Assembly: GCA_050176585.1 (NCBI GenBank)
Contig: JBFXHX010000017.1
Span: 25,810 to 89,809, forward strand
Direction: 5' to 3'
DNA from: CAYYWP01 sp050176585
GTDB taxonomy: Bacteria > Desulfobacterota > Binatia > HRBIN30 > CADEER01
DNA: 64,000 bases
Shown: positions 1 to 8,440 of the stretch, piece by piece
Layout: each line of letters opens with the position of its first letter
Numbering within the stretch: the first letter of the stretch is position 1
Made by a program: the position numbers and the translations under genes
The notes under the pieces: model-generated
Seen by the model: the letters and a program-made list of their open reading frames with translations, nothing else
What the model was told of the DNA's origin: nothing
The model's database searches: none

Positions 1-138
1 GACCCGCACGTGCGCGATTACGCGACATTCAACGAATACGTCCACGGCGATACCGGACGGGGCCTCGGCGCGAGTTTCCAGGGCTGGACCCTGCTGGTGA
101 CACGCTGCCTCGGAGACCTCGCGCAAAGCCGCCAGTGA
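1..138 (+). CDS. C-terminal fragment of GH63-like glucosidase (partial, 5' end outside window)
   Basis: Frame 1 is open from base 1 to a TGA at 136-138, giving 45 residues. The stretch FNEYVHGDTGRGLGASFQGW closely matches the extreme C-terminus of GH63/mannosylglycerate-hydrolase-like (alpha/alpha)6 glucosidases, where an 'EYxHGDTGxGLGA...GWT' motif ends the catalytic barrel. The start, signal peptide and catalytic acids lie to the left of the window. The enzyme would cleave alpha-glucosides or related compatible solutes, which fits the trehalose genes 12 kb downstream, but that link is only suggestive. Assignment rests on this one motif. Confidence 0.7.
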   Translation, partial: DPHVRDYATFNEYVHGDTGRGLGASFQGWTLLVTRCLGDLAQSRQ

Positions 139-361
139 TCGGGAGAGGCGCACAGATCGACGCACCCGCGTGACCCGTGCGTCGCGTGTATCGTCAGCCA
201 TGCGCGAACACTCAGTCGCAGCCTGCGGAGTTGGCGACTGAATCTCCAGGGCTGTTCTCTTGCGCCGCCCGCGCTTGCACCGCGCAGCGCGCGCACATAC
301 GGTCAGCCCGTTGTCCGCGAGTCGGCACCATCGACCCGACTCGCCGCACGAAAGGAAGGCA

Positions 362-841
362 ATGGCCAGCCGGAATTTGGAGGAACAGATCGCCCGCCTG
401 AGCGCGATCGAAGACATCAAGCAGCTCAAAGCGCGCTACTGCGCCTACTGCGACGCACAGTACGACCCCGAGGGACTCGCGAGCTTGTTCGTCGAGGACG
501 GGGTGTGGGACGGCGGCGAGACGTTCGGACGCTACGCGGGCCGGGACGCGATTCGGAATTTTTTCCAAAGCGTCTCCGGCGAACTGGTATTCGCCGCGCA
601 TCTGGTGCTGAACCCGATCATCACCGTGAACGGCAACACCGCGACCGGCCAGTGGCGCCTGATCATGCCGTGCACGGTGAAGAACGAGGCGGGTAAGCTC
701 GAGGCGCGCTGGCTCCTCTCTGCGTATGACGAGGAGTATGTCGAGCGCGACGGACGCTGGTTGTTCAAAGAACTGCGCGTCACCCCGCAGTTCTACGCCG
801 CCCACGAAACCGGGTGGGCCGAACAGACGGGCGGCAAGTGA
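362..841 (+). CDS. SnoaL-like / NTF2-family protein
   Basis: 159 residues. The ATG at 362 is preceded by AAAGGAAGG at about 8 bases, so this start is preferred over the longer upstream extension, which has no ribosome binding site. The sequence (IARLSAIEDIKQLKARYCAY, then a single alpha+beta unit with FVEDGVWDGG and a C-terminal RDGRWLFKEL) is typical of SnoaL-like domain proteins related to steroid isomerases, scytalone dehydratase and ring-hydroxylating dioxygenase beta subunits. Such small cone-shaped folds bind hydrophobic ring compounds. It is followed 26 bases later by a second member of the fold, and both likely share a transcript. Specific substrate unknown. Confidence 0.75.
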   Translation: MASRNLEEQIARLSAIEDIKQLKARYCAYCDAQYDPEGLASLFVEDGVWDGGETFGRYAGRDAIRNFFQSVSGELVFAAHLVLNPIITVNGNTATGQWRLIMPCTVKNEAGKLEARWLLSAYDEEYVERDGRWLFKELRVTPQFYAAHETGWAEQTGGK

Positions 842-867
842 GACCCGAGACGGGATCGGAGGACTGT

Positions 868-1272
868 ATGGCATCACAGGAACTAGAAGCGGCCTTCACG
901 GCCTGGCGCGACGCGTTCAATCGCGGCGATCTGGACGGCGCCTATGCCGCCATGGACGAGGAAATGGTCATTTACGACGAGGACATTCCGTGGCGATTCG
1001 GCAAGAACGACTTCATCGACCATATCGCCTTTCACCTGCCGAACTGGGAGTCCTTTCAATGGGTGCCGCGCGAGCTGCGCTTTCAGACGCGCGGCGACAC
1101 CGGGCTGGTCTCCGGGTTCGCGACGTTGCGCGGCAAACCGCGAGACGCGGGGTTCCGGCAGCGCTTCATGGGGTTCACGCAGACCTGGGTGCGCAGCGGC
1201 AGTAAGTGGTCGCTGCTCTGCTGGCACCAGGGGCCGCTGCACGGCCAGATCGACGGCGCTTCGCCGACGTGA
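868..1272 (+). CDS. SnoaL-like / NTF2-family protein (second copy)
   Basis: 134 residues. The ATG at 868 follows GGAGGA at about 6 bases. It starts with LEAAFTAWRDAFNRGDLDGA, a classic 'calcium/calmodulin kinase II association or SnoaL' opening, continues with EEMVIYDEDIPWRF and a KNDFIDHIAFH segment, and ends in SKWSLLCWHQ. This is one NTF2-like domain with no signal peptide, so probably cytoplasmic. It is only weakly similar to the preceding gene, so the pair is probably two family members rather than a recent duplication. It is followed by a strong GC hairpin and then by convergent genes. Confidence 0.72.
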   Translation: MASQELEAAFTAWRDAFNRGDLDGAYAAMDEEMVIYDEDIPWRFGKNDFIDHIAFHLPNWESFQWVPRELRFQTRGDTGLVSGFATLRGKPRDAGFRQRFMGFTQTWVRSGSKWSLLCWHQGPLHGQIDGASPT

Positions 1273-1289
1273 AAAAGCCGGCACCCGCT

Positions 1290-1315
1290 CGGCCCCGGGG
1301 ATTGCCCCGGGGCCG
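1290..1315. terminator. GC-rich hairpin between convergent genes
   Basis: The sequence CGGCCCCGGGG, loop ATTG, then CCCCGGGGCCG forms a perfect stem of 11 pairs with a 4-base loop. It lies 17 bases after the stop of the second SnoaL gene and about 110 bases before the stop of the opposing DUF3237 gene. There is no T-tract, so it is a candidate bidirectional terminator or mRNA 3'-end stabiliser rather than a canonical intrinsic terminator. Confidence 0.5.
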
Positions 1316-1425
1316 GCGGATGCCCGATGTACTCGCCCGCACGGGGAATGCCCGCGCCGGCGGCATGAAGGTCCGGGCCGGCGCTCCTCAGAGGAGTCGA
1401 CCGTCGCCCGGCGAGACTGTTCGGC

Positions 1426-1881
1426 TCAGCCGCCGATGCATTCGAAGACGCGGTACTCCACCGCGTTCGGCACCGCGTGCCCTTCCCCCACCGCCATCAC
1501 GTTGTTGAGCCACGCGTAGCGCGGGTCGCCGGTCTCGAAGCGCGGTTGCGTCACCCAATGCGTATCGCCGTACTGGGTCGCCGGCCCGCCGGCGAGCGCG
1601 GCTTGCGTCTTCTCGTCGAAGACGATGATGCCCGGGTACTGCACGTAGATGTGCGCGCCGTCGTGGGTCTCGAAAACGCCGCGCACGTCCAGGCGGGCGA
1701 CGCCCGCCGAGTCCAAGATGAGCCAGTCACCGCCACCGGTGAGGATCTTTCCACGCAGGCGCGGGCCTTCGAACGTGCCGCCGGTGATCTCGAAGAACAT
1801 CCGATTGCCAATTGGGCCCATGCCCACCTCGACACCGGGTTTGAGCTGCGCTCGGTACGTAAGCAACAATTCGCATTTCAT
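1426..1881 (-). CDS. DUF3237 domain protein
   Basis: 151 residues. ATG at 1881 with a GGAGGACC ribosome binding site just upstream on the minus strand; upstream in-frame codons lack one. The protein begins MKCELLLTYRAQL and shows the DUF3237 hallmarks: GNRMFFEITGGTFEGPRLRG near residues 25-45, then GGDWLILDSAGVARLDVRG, then DTHWVTQPRFETGDPRYAWL. These small beta-barrel proteins have no agreed function but recur next to catabolic hydrolases and amidases. It lies 76 bases downstream of the amidase gene on the same strand, so the two are probably co-transcribed. Family call firm, role unknown. Confidence 0.85.
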   Translation of the reverse strand: MKCELLLTYRAQLKPGVEVGMGPIGNRMFFEITGGTFEGPRLRGKILTGGGDWLILDSAGVARLDVRGVFETHDGAHIYVQYPGIIVFDEKTQAALAGGPATQYGDTHWVTQPRFETGDPRYAWLNNVMAVGEGHAVPNAVEYRVFECIGG

Positions 1882-1957
1882 GCGGGGTCCTCCGTCGTGA
1901 ATTGAGAAGTATGTGTTGGCTGTGGATCCGAAGATCGGCGAGGCGAACCGGGGCTCT

Positions 1958-3364
1958 CTACACCCGCGGTCGGCGCTTGTGCCAGTCGGTCGCGCGCTCG
2001 TAGGCCGCGCCGGCGCGGATGATCGTCGCTTCGTCCCCGTGTCGGCCGATGAACTGCATCGCGGTCGGCAGGCCCTCCGCGGTGAAACCATTGGGCAACG
2101 TCAGGCTGGGCGCGCCGGTGTAGTTGAACGGAGCCGCGTAGTGCACGAGCGGCGCGAGCGCCTCCGGGGGCGCGACCTGCTGGGGCGGGAACTCGGCCTG
2201 CAGCATCGGCGGCGCCGGCGTCGCCGGGCAGAGAAAGGTATCTACCTGGGTAAAGACGCGATCCAGGATCCCGCGCGTGGTCTGGCGCTGACGCTCCCCA
2301 CGGGCGTAATCGGCGGCGCTGACCTCGGCGCCATAGTCGAGCAGCGAGCGAAATACCGGACCGTACTCCGCTCTGCGGCTGGGGTAGAAGTGCTGGTGAC
2401 CGACCAGCGCATCGACCGCGCAGGTCTTCATCCAGTACTCGCAGCAATCCGCCAGGCCGTCGGCCCGGACCTCGACGATCTCGGCACCCAGCCCGGCAAG
2501 TAGCTCGACCGCGCGAAACGCAGCTTCGGTCATGCGCGGGTCCGTATCGGTCGTGCAGTACTCCCGGTCGATGCCGATCCGAAGCCCCTTGACCCCTTGC
2601 GCGAGGGCGGCTTCGTAATCCGCGCCCGGATCGCTGCGCGTCGTGGGATCGCGCTCATCCCACCCTTCCATCACCTGGAGCATCGCGGCCGCGTCCGCCA
2701 CCGTGCGGGCCATCGGCCCGACGTGATCGAGGGTGTCGGCGAGCGGGAACACGCCGTAGCGGCTGACCTTCCCGAACGTGGGCTTGATGCCCACGATGCC
2801 GCACGCGCCCGAGGGGAAACGGATCGACCCGCCGGTGTCCGTGCCGATGGCGCCGAAGCACAGCCCCGCGGCCGTCGCCGCGCCGGACCCGCTGGAGGAA
2901 GCCCCGGCCCAGTAATCGAGATTCCACGGATTGCGCGGATACTCGTACTCCGGGTGGTATCCGTAGAGCGCGAACTCGGTGAGGTTCAGCTTCCCGAGCA
3001 TCACCGCCCCGGCGGCTTCCAGCTTGGTGATCACGGTCGCGTCGACATCCGGTCGGAAGTCGCGCATGATCGTGGACGCGCACGTCGTCGGCACGCCCTT
3101 CTGGTGGACCAGATCCTTGATGCCGATCGGTATGCCGTGCAGCTTCCCGCGGTACCGGCCGGCGCGGATTTCCTGCTCGGCGTGCCGCGCCTGCGCGCGC
3201 GCGAGGTCAGCCGTGACCAACAGATAGCTGTACAGTTTGCCATCCAGCGCCGCGATGCGCGCGAGCATCGCTTCGGTCAGCTCGACCGGTGACACCGCGC
3301 GGCTCGCGATGAGCTGCGCGACCTCCGTCAACGGGCGCATGCACAGTTCAGCAGACAGGACCAT
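1958..3364 (-). CDS. Amidase (amidase-signature family)
   Basis: 468 residues, full length for the family. ATG at 3364 is preceded by GGAAGGAGTG, so the longer open frame upstream is not used. The Ser-cisSer-Lys triad is visible: Lys83 in GIPIGIKDLV, the Ser in YWAGASSSGSG at about 156-157, and nucleophile Ser180 in DTGGSIRFPSG. The spacing matches known amidases. It would hydrolyse a carboxamide to the acid and ammonia in the cytoplasm. It pairs with the downstream DUF3237 gene and faces, divergently, an alpha/beta hydrolase. GatA is unlikely because no gatB or gatC is adjacent. Substrate unknown. Confidence 0.9.
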   Translation of the reverse strand: MVLSAELCMRPLTEVAQLIASRAVSPVELTEAMLARIAALDGKLYSYLLVTADLARAQARHAEQEIRAGRYRGKLHGIPIGIKDLVHQKGVPTTCASTIMRDFRPDVDATVITKLEAAGAVMLGKLNLTEFALYGYHPEYEYPRNPWNLDYWAGASSSGSGAATAAGLCFGAIGTDTGGSIRFPSGACGIVGIKPTFGKVSRYGVFPLADTLDHVGPMARTVADAAAMLQVMEGWDERDPTTRSDPGADYEAALAQGVKGLRIGIDREYCTTDTDPRMTEAAFRAVELLAGLGAEIVEVRADGLADCCEYWMKTCAVDALVGHQHFYPSRRAEYGPVFRSLLDYGAEVSAADYARGERQRQTTRGILDRVFTQVDTFLCPATPAPPMLQAEFPPQQVAPPEALAPLVHYAAPFNYTGAPSLTLPNGFTAEGLPTAMQFIGRHGDEATIIRAGAAYERATDWHKRRPRV

Positions 3365-3636
3365 CACCACTCCTTCCGGAAATTTCAGCGCGCCCATCTT
3401 GCCGGCAAGCGGGCACGCCGTCCAGCGAACGGCGTACGCCTGCCGCTCAGACGCCGGACCATGGTCAGTACCTGCCGCCGAAGAGCCGTGCGCGACCGCG
3501 CAGATGCGCGCGATCGCTTGCGCGCTCGGCGCGGCCGTCGGTACAAGCCGCACTGACGCAAATCGGCGCTCCGCGCTCGTTCATGCGCGCACCTCGCGCG
3601 CGCCTGCCGCGGTGCGGTTCGAAGAGGGAGGCATGC

Positions 3637-4704
3637 ATGTCGAAGACGGTGATCGCCGAGATGATGCGCGCAAGCGAAGGCCGAATGCTCGGCGATGGGC
3701 TGCACTGGCCGGACATCCAGGAGGTCGTCGCGCGCTGTGAGACGTGGGACGACTGGTATCCGTCTTTCGCCGACATCGGCACCCGGTACGAGCGCCTGGC
3801 CGAGGCCGCGCTCGCGCGCGGGCACCGAATCTCGGGCGGCGAGCTGCTGTGGCGCGCCGCTATGAGCTACCACTACGCGCAGTGTTACGCGCACCATATG
3901 CCGGACCTGCGCGAGGAGGGTCAGCGCCAGAAGGTGAGCCTGTACGACCGCGCCGCGCCGCTGTTCTCTCCACCCGCCGAACGGATCGAGCTGCGCTTCG
4001 AAGGTTTCACGATTCCGGGCTACCTGCGCCTGCCCGACGGCCGGCGGCGCCCCCCGTGTGCGATCCTCATCGGCGGGCTCGAGAGCACCAAAGAGGAGAG
4101 TTACCTGTTCGAGAACATGTGCCTGGCGCGCGGCGTGGCGACCTTCGCGTTCGACGGCCCGGGCCAGGGGGAGATGTACTTCCAGACGCCGATCCGCGGC
4201 GACTTCGAGCGCTTCACCAGCGCCGTAATTGACTACCTGGAGACGCGCTTCGAAATCGACGCCACGCGGCTCGGGGTGCTCGGCCGCAGCCTCGGCGGCC
4301 ATTATGCGGCGAAGAGCGCCGCCGCCGATCGGCGGCTCAAGAGCTGCGTGTGCTGGGGAGCGCTGTACGAGCTCGACTCCTACTGGGACACCATGCACTC
4401 CCTGGTGCGCGAAGCGTTCCGCTATTGCGCCGGACAGCCCACGCTCGAGGCGGGACGCAAGTATCTCAAGTGTATCGATCTACAGGGCTGGGCGGAGCGA
4501 ATTGAAGCGCCGCTCTACATTCAGCACGGCGCGCAAGACGACCTGATCCCGGTGGGGCAGGCGGAGCGGCTCGCACGCGAGGCACGCCGCGCCGCGCGCG
4601 TGGTGACGCAGATCGAGCCCGAAGGCAACCACTGCTGCCACAACCTCTTCCACGTGACGCGCTATCAGATGGCCGACTTCCTCGCCGAAACCCTCGGCGC
4701 CTGA
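3637..4704 (+). CDS. Alpha/beta hydrolase, 2,6-dihydroxypseudooxynicotine-hydrolase/FrsA-like
   Basis: 355 residues. ATG at 3637 follows GAGGGAGG. The first ~120 residues are helical, as in 2,6-dihydroxypseudooxynicotine hydrolase and FrsA-like enzymes, followed by the hydrolase core: LPDGRRRPPCAILIGGLEST, FDGPGQGEMYF, and the nucleophile elbow GRSLGGH with Ser218. Asp in QDDLIP and His in EGNHCCHN probably complete the triad. The nicotine-pathway relative breaks a C-C bond; other members are carboxylesterases. The amidase lies divergently upstream. The family call is good, the nicotine-like substrate is only a hint. Confidence 0.75.
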   Translation: MSKTVIAEMMRASEGRMLGDGLHWPDIQEVVARCETWDDWYPSFADIGTRYERLAEAALARGHRISGGELLWRAAMSYHYAQCYAHHMPDLREEGQRQKVSLYDRAAPLFSPPAERIELRFEGFTIPGYLRLPDGRRRPPCAILIGGLESTKEESYLFENMCLARGVATFAFDGPGQGEMYFQTPIRGDFERFTSAVIDYLETRFEIDATRLGVLGRSLGGHYAAKSAAADRRLKSCVCWGALYELDSYWDTMHSLVREAFRYCAGQPTLEAGRKYLKCIDLQGWAERIEAPLYIQHGAQDDLIPVGQAERLAREARRAARVVTQIEPEGNHCCHNLFHVTRYQMADFLAETLGA

Positions 4705-4735
4705 CGCGCAGGCACGCGCGGCGGGCGCTGGAGGT

Positions 4736-4753
4736 GCCGTGCCGCAGCACGGC
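4736..4753. terminator. Hairpin between convergent genes
   Basis: GCCGTGC, loop CGCA, GCACGGC: a perfect 7-pair stem 31 bases after the hydrolase stop and 32 bases before the stop of the opposing secreted-protein gene. No T-tract. Confidence 0.4.
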
Positions 4754-4785
4754 CGGTCCAGCGGCACGCCGCGCGCGCTCTGAGA

Positions 4786-5979
4786 TCAGCGACTCTGCGC
4801 CGAGTCGGCAGTGAGCATCAACGAAGACTCGTCGACCGCTTCGAAATCGGAACCGCGGACGCCGGTCTTGAGCTGGCGCAGCTCGTCATTGTTCCATCGC
4901 TCATCGGGCACGCCGCTGAGAAACCACGCCGAGCCGTTGTCGGCGAGGAACATGCCGTAGGTCTTCAGCGCGGTCAGAATCACCCGGTTGGCCGGCGAGA
5001 ACCCCGAGATGTCGAAGCTCGCCTTCAAGCGGAAGCGCTGACCCATTGGCGGGCGCGTCGGCTCGGTCGACGACGAGGCGTAGTGCCGCGCCGGCCACAC
5101 GTACTCTTTGCGCGTAGCCGGCGCCGTGAAACGCAGCGCGTGCTTGATCACCCCGGAAGCGACCTCGTCGTAGCGCACGAGTCCGGGGAGAATCGGCAAC
5201 CCAGCCGCGTCGGCAGAAGTCCACCCAGCCGGCCGTAAGGCGTTCGACCCGAGATCGAAGACCGCTCCGGAACCCGCCTCCCAACTGCCGTCACCGCGCG
5301 GAAACGCGTAGTACAGCTCGTACAGCGTGCAGCTCCCGGTCTCGACTACGAGTACGTGGCGATCGCCGGTGCTGCTGCTGCCCCCTTCGATCGGTGCGTT
5401 GGCCGGAATCGGATACGGCCCCGGGTCGCTCTCGTCGCCATACCAGCTGAACAGAATCGGGACCTGCGGCTGCAAGCCCGGCACGCTGATGAACGGAATC
5501 CCGATCGGTCCGCCATTCCACAGGCCAGAGCCGAAATCCGGGTGCATACCGGTCGTCGCGCCAATGGTGTTCACGTACGCGTTCGAGCGCGCATCGACCG
5601 GCAGATGATCGATGCGCCGGTTCCACACGTTGTCGGCCGGGAACACGGCGCAGCCGCCGATGCTCGGCCCGGTGCCGCTGACCGGTGTGGCGGTCCGCGT
5701 GAAGGTGCGCGTCGGCGGCGCGGTCGCGGCGTTCGTCGGCACCGCAGTGCGAGTGGCGCTCGCTGTCGGTGGCGCGGCAATCGGCGTGCGGGTAGCGGTC
5801 GGCGGCACGGTGCGCGTCCGCGTCGGAGTGCGGGTCCGGGTACGGGTCGGTGAAGCGGTGCGGGTGAAGGTCGCCTTCCGCAGTCGCTTGATCGTGGTCG
5901 CGCCATCGGCAGGCGAAGGCGCGGCCGCGAGCATGAGCAGCCCCGCAAGCAGGGCCGCCGTCGTTGCACTGTGCTGCAT
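4786..5979 (-). CDS. Secreted protein with Thr/Pro/Arg-rich linker and conserved C-terminal domain of unknown function
   Basis: 397 residues; the ATG at 5979 has GGGGGA upstream and is preferred over an in-frame TTG 12 bases earlier. Layout: signal peptide (residues 1-26, hydrophobic core ALLAGLLMLAA, cleavage near ADGA), a linker of about 70 residues made of TRT/PT/AT units (roughly 40-105), then a globular domain of about 290 residues starting GGCAVFPADNVWN and containing DARSNAYVNTIG, WNGGPIGIPF, STGDRHVLVVE, WTSADAAGLPILPGL and DERWNNDELRQLK. I recall this domain as a widespread unnamed family in secreted proteins of soil bacteria. Its function is unknown; the linker suggests a surface-attached or modular protein. 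Confidence 0.8.
   Translation of the reverse strand: MQHSATTAALLAGLLMLAAAPSPADGATTIKRLRKATFTRTASPTRTRTRTPTRTRTVPPTATRTPIAAPPTASATRTAVPTNAATAPPTRTFTRTATPVSGTGPSIGGCAVFPADNVWNRRIDHLPVDARSNAYVNTIGATTGMHPDFGSGLWNGGPIGIPFISVPGLQPQVPILFSWYGDESDPGPYPIPANAPIEGGSSSTGDRHVLVVETGSCTLYELYYAFPRGDGSWEAGSGAVFDLGSNALRPAGWTSADAAGLPILPGLVRYDEVASGVIKHALRFTAPATRKEYVWPARHYASSSTEPTRPPMGQRFRLKASFDISGFSPANRVILTALKTYGMFLADNGSAWFLSGVPDERWNNDELRQLKTGVRGSDFEAVDESSLMLTADSAQSR
5690..5880. repeat. Low-complexity tandem DNA encoding a Thr/Arg/Pro-rich linker
   Basis: Imperfect short GC repeats of the type GCGGGTCCG/GTCGG run across this stretch. On the minus strand they encode TRTRT, PTRT and ATRT units of the linker in the preceding gene. 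Similar DNA recurs at 50780-50930, 55740-56060 and 63600-64000. Confidence 0.75.
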
Positions 5980-6278
5980 CAAATCCCCCAATTCTCGGCG
6001 GCGCTCCGCCGTCGAGAACTCACGGCTTCAAGAAGCATGCCCTATGAGCGCTCCCTCATGAGCGCTGCTTCGGCGCGCGCGCCCGCGGCGCGACCGCAAT
6101 TCGCGTGTCGGGCCGTGGCGACGCCGTGCCGTTATGCCCCCCGGGCTCTACGGTCTGCGGGATGAGCAGCTTCGCCGCTTTCTGGCGTCCCTGACTGCGC
6201 TGGGTGGAGGAGCCGACAATTTCCACGGGAGGTGAACCCGGTGGCGCGCCTGCGCTATACGGTATTAGCTGAGGTGGT

Positions 6279-7493
6279 ATGCCCGGACTGGTCCCAATCG
6301 AACGCATCCGCAGTGCCCGCGAGCGCGCGGCAGGTGTGGTGAAGCCGACGCCGCTGGATCACAGCGAGACGTTCAGCGCCCTCTGCGGGCGTGAGATCTA
6401 CCTGAAGCTCGAGAACCTGCAGAAGACCGGCTCGTTCAAAGTTCGCGGCGCGCTGAACAAAATCCAGAACCTGGATGAAGCGACGCGGCGCCGCGGGGTG
6501 ATCACGGCGTCGGCGGGCAATCACGCACAGGGCGTGGCCTATGCCGCGCGCATAGCCGGTGTGCCGGTGACAGTCGTGATGCCTGAGTCCGCGTCGTTCA
6601 GCAAAGTTGCCGCGACCACGGGTTATGGCGCGCGCGTGCTGCTACACGGCCGCGACTATGGCGCCGCTTGCGCGCATGCGGTGGAGCTAGCGAGCGCGCA
6701 GGGCCTCGGATTCGTGCACGCGTTCGACGACGCGGACATTATCGCCGGGCAGGGCACGCTCGGCTTGGAGCTGCTGGAGCAGCTGCCCGAGGTCGACATC
6801 GTCGTGGTTCCCGTCGGCGGCGGAGGGTTGCTCGCCGGCGTGGTGAGCGCGCTGCGCGGCAGCGGCTCGAAGGCGCGGGTAGTCGCCGCGCAGGCGGCGG
6901 GCGCGAGCTCGCTGGCCAAGAGCCTCGCCACTGGACAGCGCGTGGAGCTGAGCGGGGTCGATACGATCGCGGATGGTCTCGCGACCCGCTCGATCGGCGA
7001 GCTGCCACTCGCCATCGCCGCCCCGGAGGTCGAGCTCGCGGTCGAGGTCTCCGACGCCGAGATCGCGGACGCCGTCATCCTCTTGCTCGAGCGCTCGAAG
7101 ATGCTCGTCGAAGGGGCCGGTGCCGTGGGCGTCGCGGCGTGCCTGCGCCAGCGCGTACCTGCGGACGCGCGCAAGGTCGCCGTGCTGATCACCGGCGGCA
7201 ACATCGACATGAGCCTTCTCGACCGCATCATCAAGCTCGGATTGACTGAAGAGGGCCGCTTGTTCCGGTTCTCCACCCGCCTCGCGGACCGGCCCGGCGA
7301 GTTACAGCGCCTGGTGGGATGCGTGGGTGCCTGCGGCGCGAACATCCACCAGGTACATCACGAGCGCTCGCAACCCGGCCTCCCATTGACCCAGGCTTCG
7401 GTCACTCTCGAGCTCGAAACGCGCGGCCGCGAGCATGTGGGGGAGTTGCGGCGGGCGCTCGCCGAGGCGAATTTCGAAGTGCGCGAGCGCTGA
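6279..7493 (+). CDS. ilvA: Threonine ammonia-lyase (threonine dehydratase) with ACT domain
   Basis: 404 residues. ATG at 6279 after GAGGTGGT. The PLP-binding Lys54 lies in TGSFKVRGA, the asparagine loop in SAGNHAQG, and the glycine-rich phosphate loop in PVGGGGLLAG. The C-terminal ~80 residues (from FSTRLADRPGELQRL) are one ACT-type regulatory domain. It deaminates L-threonine to 2-oxobutanoate, the entry to isoleucine synthesis or threonine catabolism. Length and the single short C-terminal ACT domain match the ~400-residue class (also called TdcB or short IlvA) rather than the ~510-residue E. coli IlvA with a double regulatory domain. No ilv genes are adjacent. Serine dehydratase activity is possible. 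Confidence 0.92.
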   Translation: MPGLVPIERIRSARERAAGVVKPTPLDHSETFSALCGREIYLKLENLQKTGSFKVRGALNKIQNLDEATRRRGVITASAGNHAQGVAYAARIAGVPVTVVMPESASFSKVAATTGYGARVLLHGRDYGAACAHAVELASAQGLGFVHAFDDADIIAGQGTLGLELLEQLPEVDIVVVPVGGGGLLAGVVSALRGSGSKARVVAAQAAGASSLAKSLATGQRVELSGVDTIADGLATRSIGELPLAIAAPEVELAVEVSDAEIADAVILLLERSKMLVEGAGAVGVAACLRQRVPADARKVAVLITGGNIDMSLLDRIIKLGLTEEGRLFRFSTRLADRPGELQRLVGCVGACGANIHQVHHERSQPGLPLTQASVTLELETRGREHVGELRRALAEANFEVRER

Positions 7494-7770
7494 GCCGCCC
7501 TGGGAGCCCAGCGGCGCCGTCGGCTCATGAGCAGCCGACGCGCCTGGTCAGTTGTCGCCTCGCGCCGGAGCGGGCGTGAAGCTGGCATCCGGGTCACCAC
7601 GGTGCAGACCGGACCCTGCGGCCGCCGTTTCGCGCCCCACCGTCCGCCGCATCGGCTGGTGCCTCCCCGACGCGCTCGCGTATGATCCGCTGCTGCTGCG
7701 CCTAGCCGCGAGCGCAGCACAGATACGGCAAGCGTTCCGCGTCAGCTTTGCGCGGTCAGGAGCGCGCCAT

Positions 7771-8425
7771 ATGCACGAGTTCTATGATCGCATCTCTGGA
7801 CGGTCGGACACCGCGCGGGCGGAGCAGTTCAGTGATGGAGTGCTCGCAATCATCATCACTTTGCTGGTGCTCGACCTGCACCGCCACTGAGCCGGGCCGG
7901 CTGCGCGCCGCGCTGACCGCACAGTGGCCGACCTATATCGCCTATGTCACCTCGTATCTGTACGTCGGAGTGGTCTGGCTCAATCACAAGGCGGCGTTCA
8001 AACGTATCCGGGCGGCCGATCAATGGGTGCACTGGGCGAACTTCGGCGTGCTGTTCTCGACTGCGCTCCTCCCGTTTTCCACGGCGGTGATCGCCAGCGC
8101 GGTGCAGGTCGGCGATCCCCGCGACGTGCAAACCGCCGTCGTATTGTATGCGGTGATTGGCGCGGTGCTCTGCGCGAGCTGGTACGCCTTCTTTCACTAT
8201 CTCAGCCGCCACCCGGAGCTGGTGAAAGAGGACGTCCACGAGCGGTTCTTCGCGGGCGAGCGCACGCGCGCGTTGATAGGCGTGGGGCTGTACGCAGCCG
8301 CCGGCGTGCTGGCGTTCATCGCCAGCCCGCCGGTGGCGCTGTTCATCTTCTTCGCGCTGGGCGTCTTCTACGGCATCACCAGCGAAGGTCTCGAGAAATT
8401 GCCGGTGCGCAGACGGCGCTCCTGA
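7771..8425 (+). pseudogene. TMEM175-family potassium channel-like protein, frameshifted
   Basis: The N-terminus reads from ATG 7771 (CAGGAGC upstream) as MHEFYDRISGRS then RAEQFSDGVLAIIITLLVLD, carrying the RxxxFSD motif of bacterial TMEM175 (DUF1211) channels in the first helix. That frame stops at 7888-7890. The rest of the protein continues in the next frame from about 7880 (EPGRLRAALTAQWPTYIAYV, FLYVG-like SYLYVGVVWLNH) to 8425, with further membrane helices. A single-base difference near 7876-7890 splits the gene. It may be a genuine null allele or an assembly error. Intact, it would be about 217 residues with about six helices. Confidence 0.8.
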
Positions 8426-8440
8426 GCGCCGAGTTATCCC

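Noticed and set aside
1958..3364. GatA (glutamyl-tRNA amidotransferase subunit A)
   Set aside because: Same superfamily, but no gatB or gatC neighbour, and the context is DUF3237 and catabolic hydrolases.
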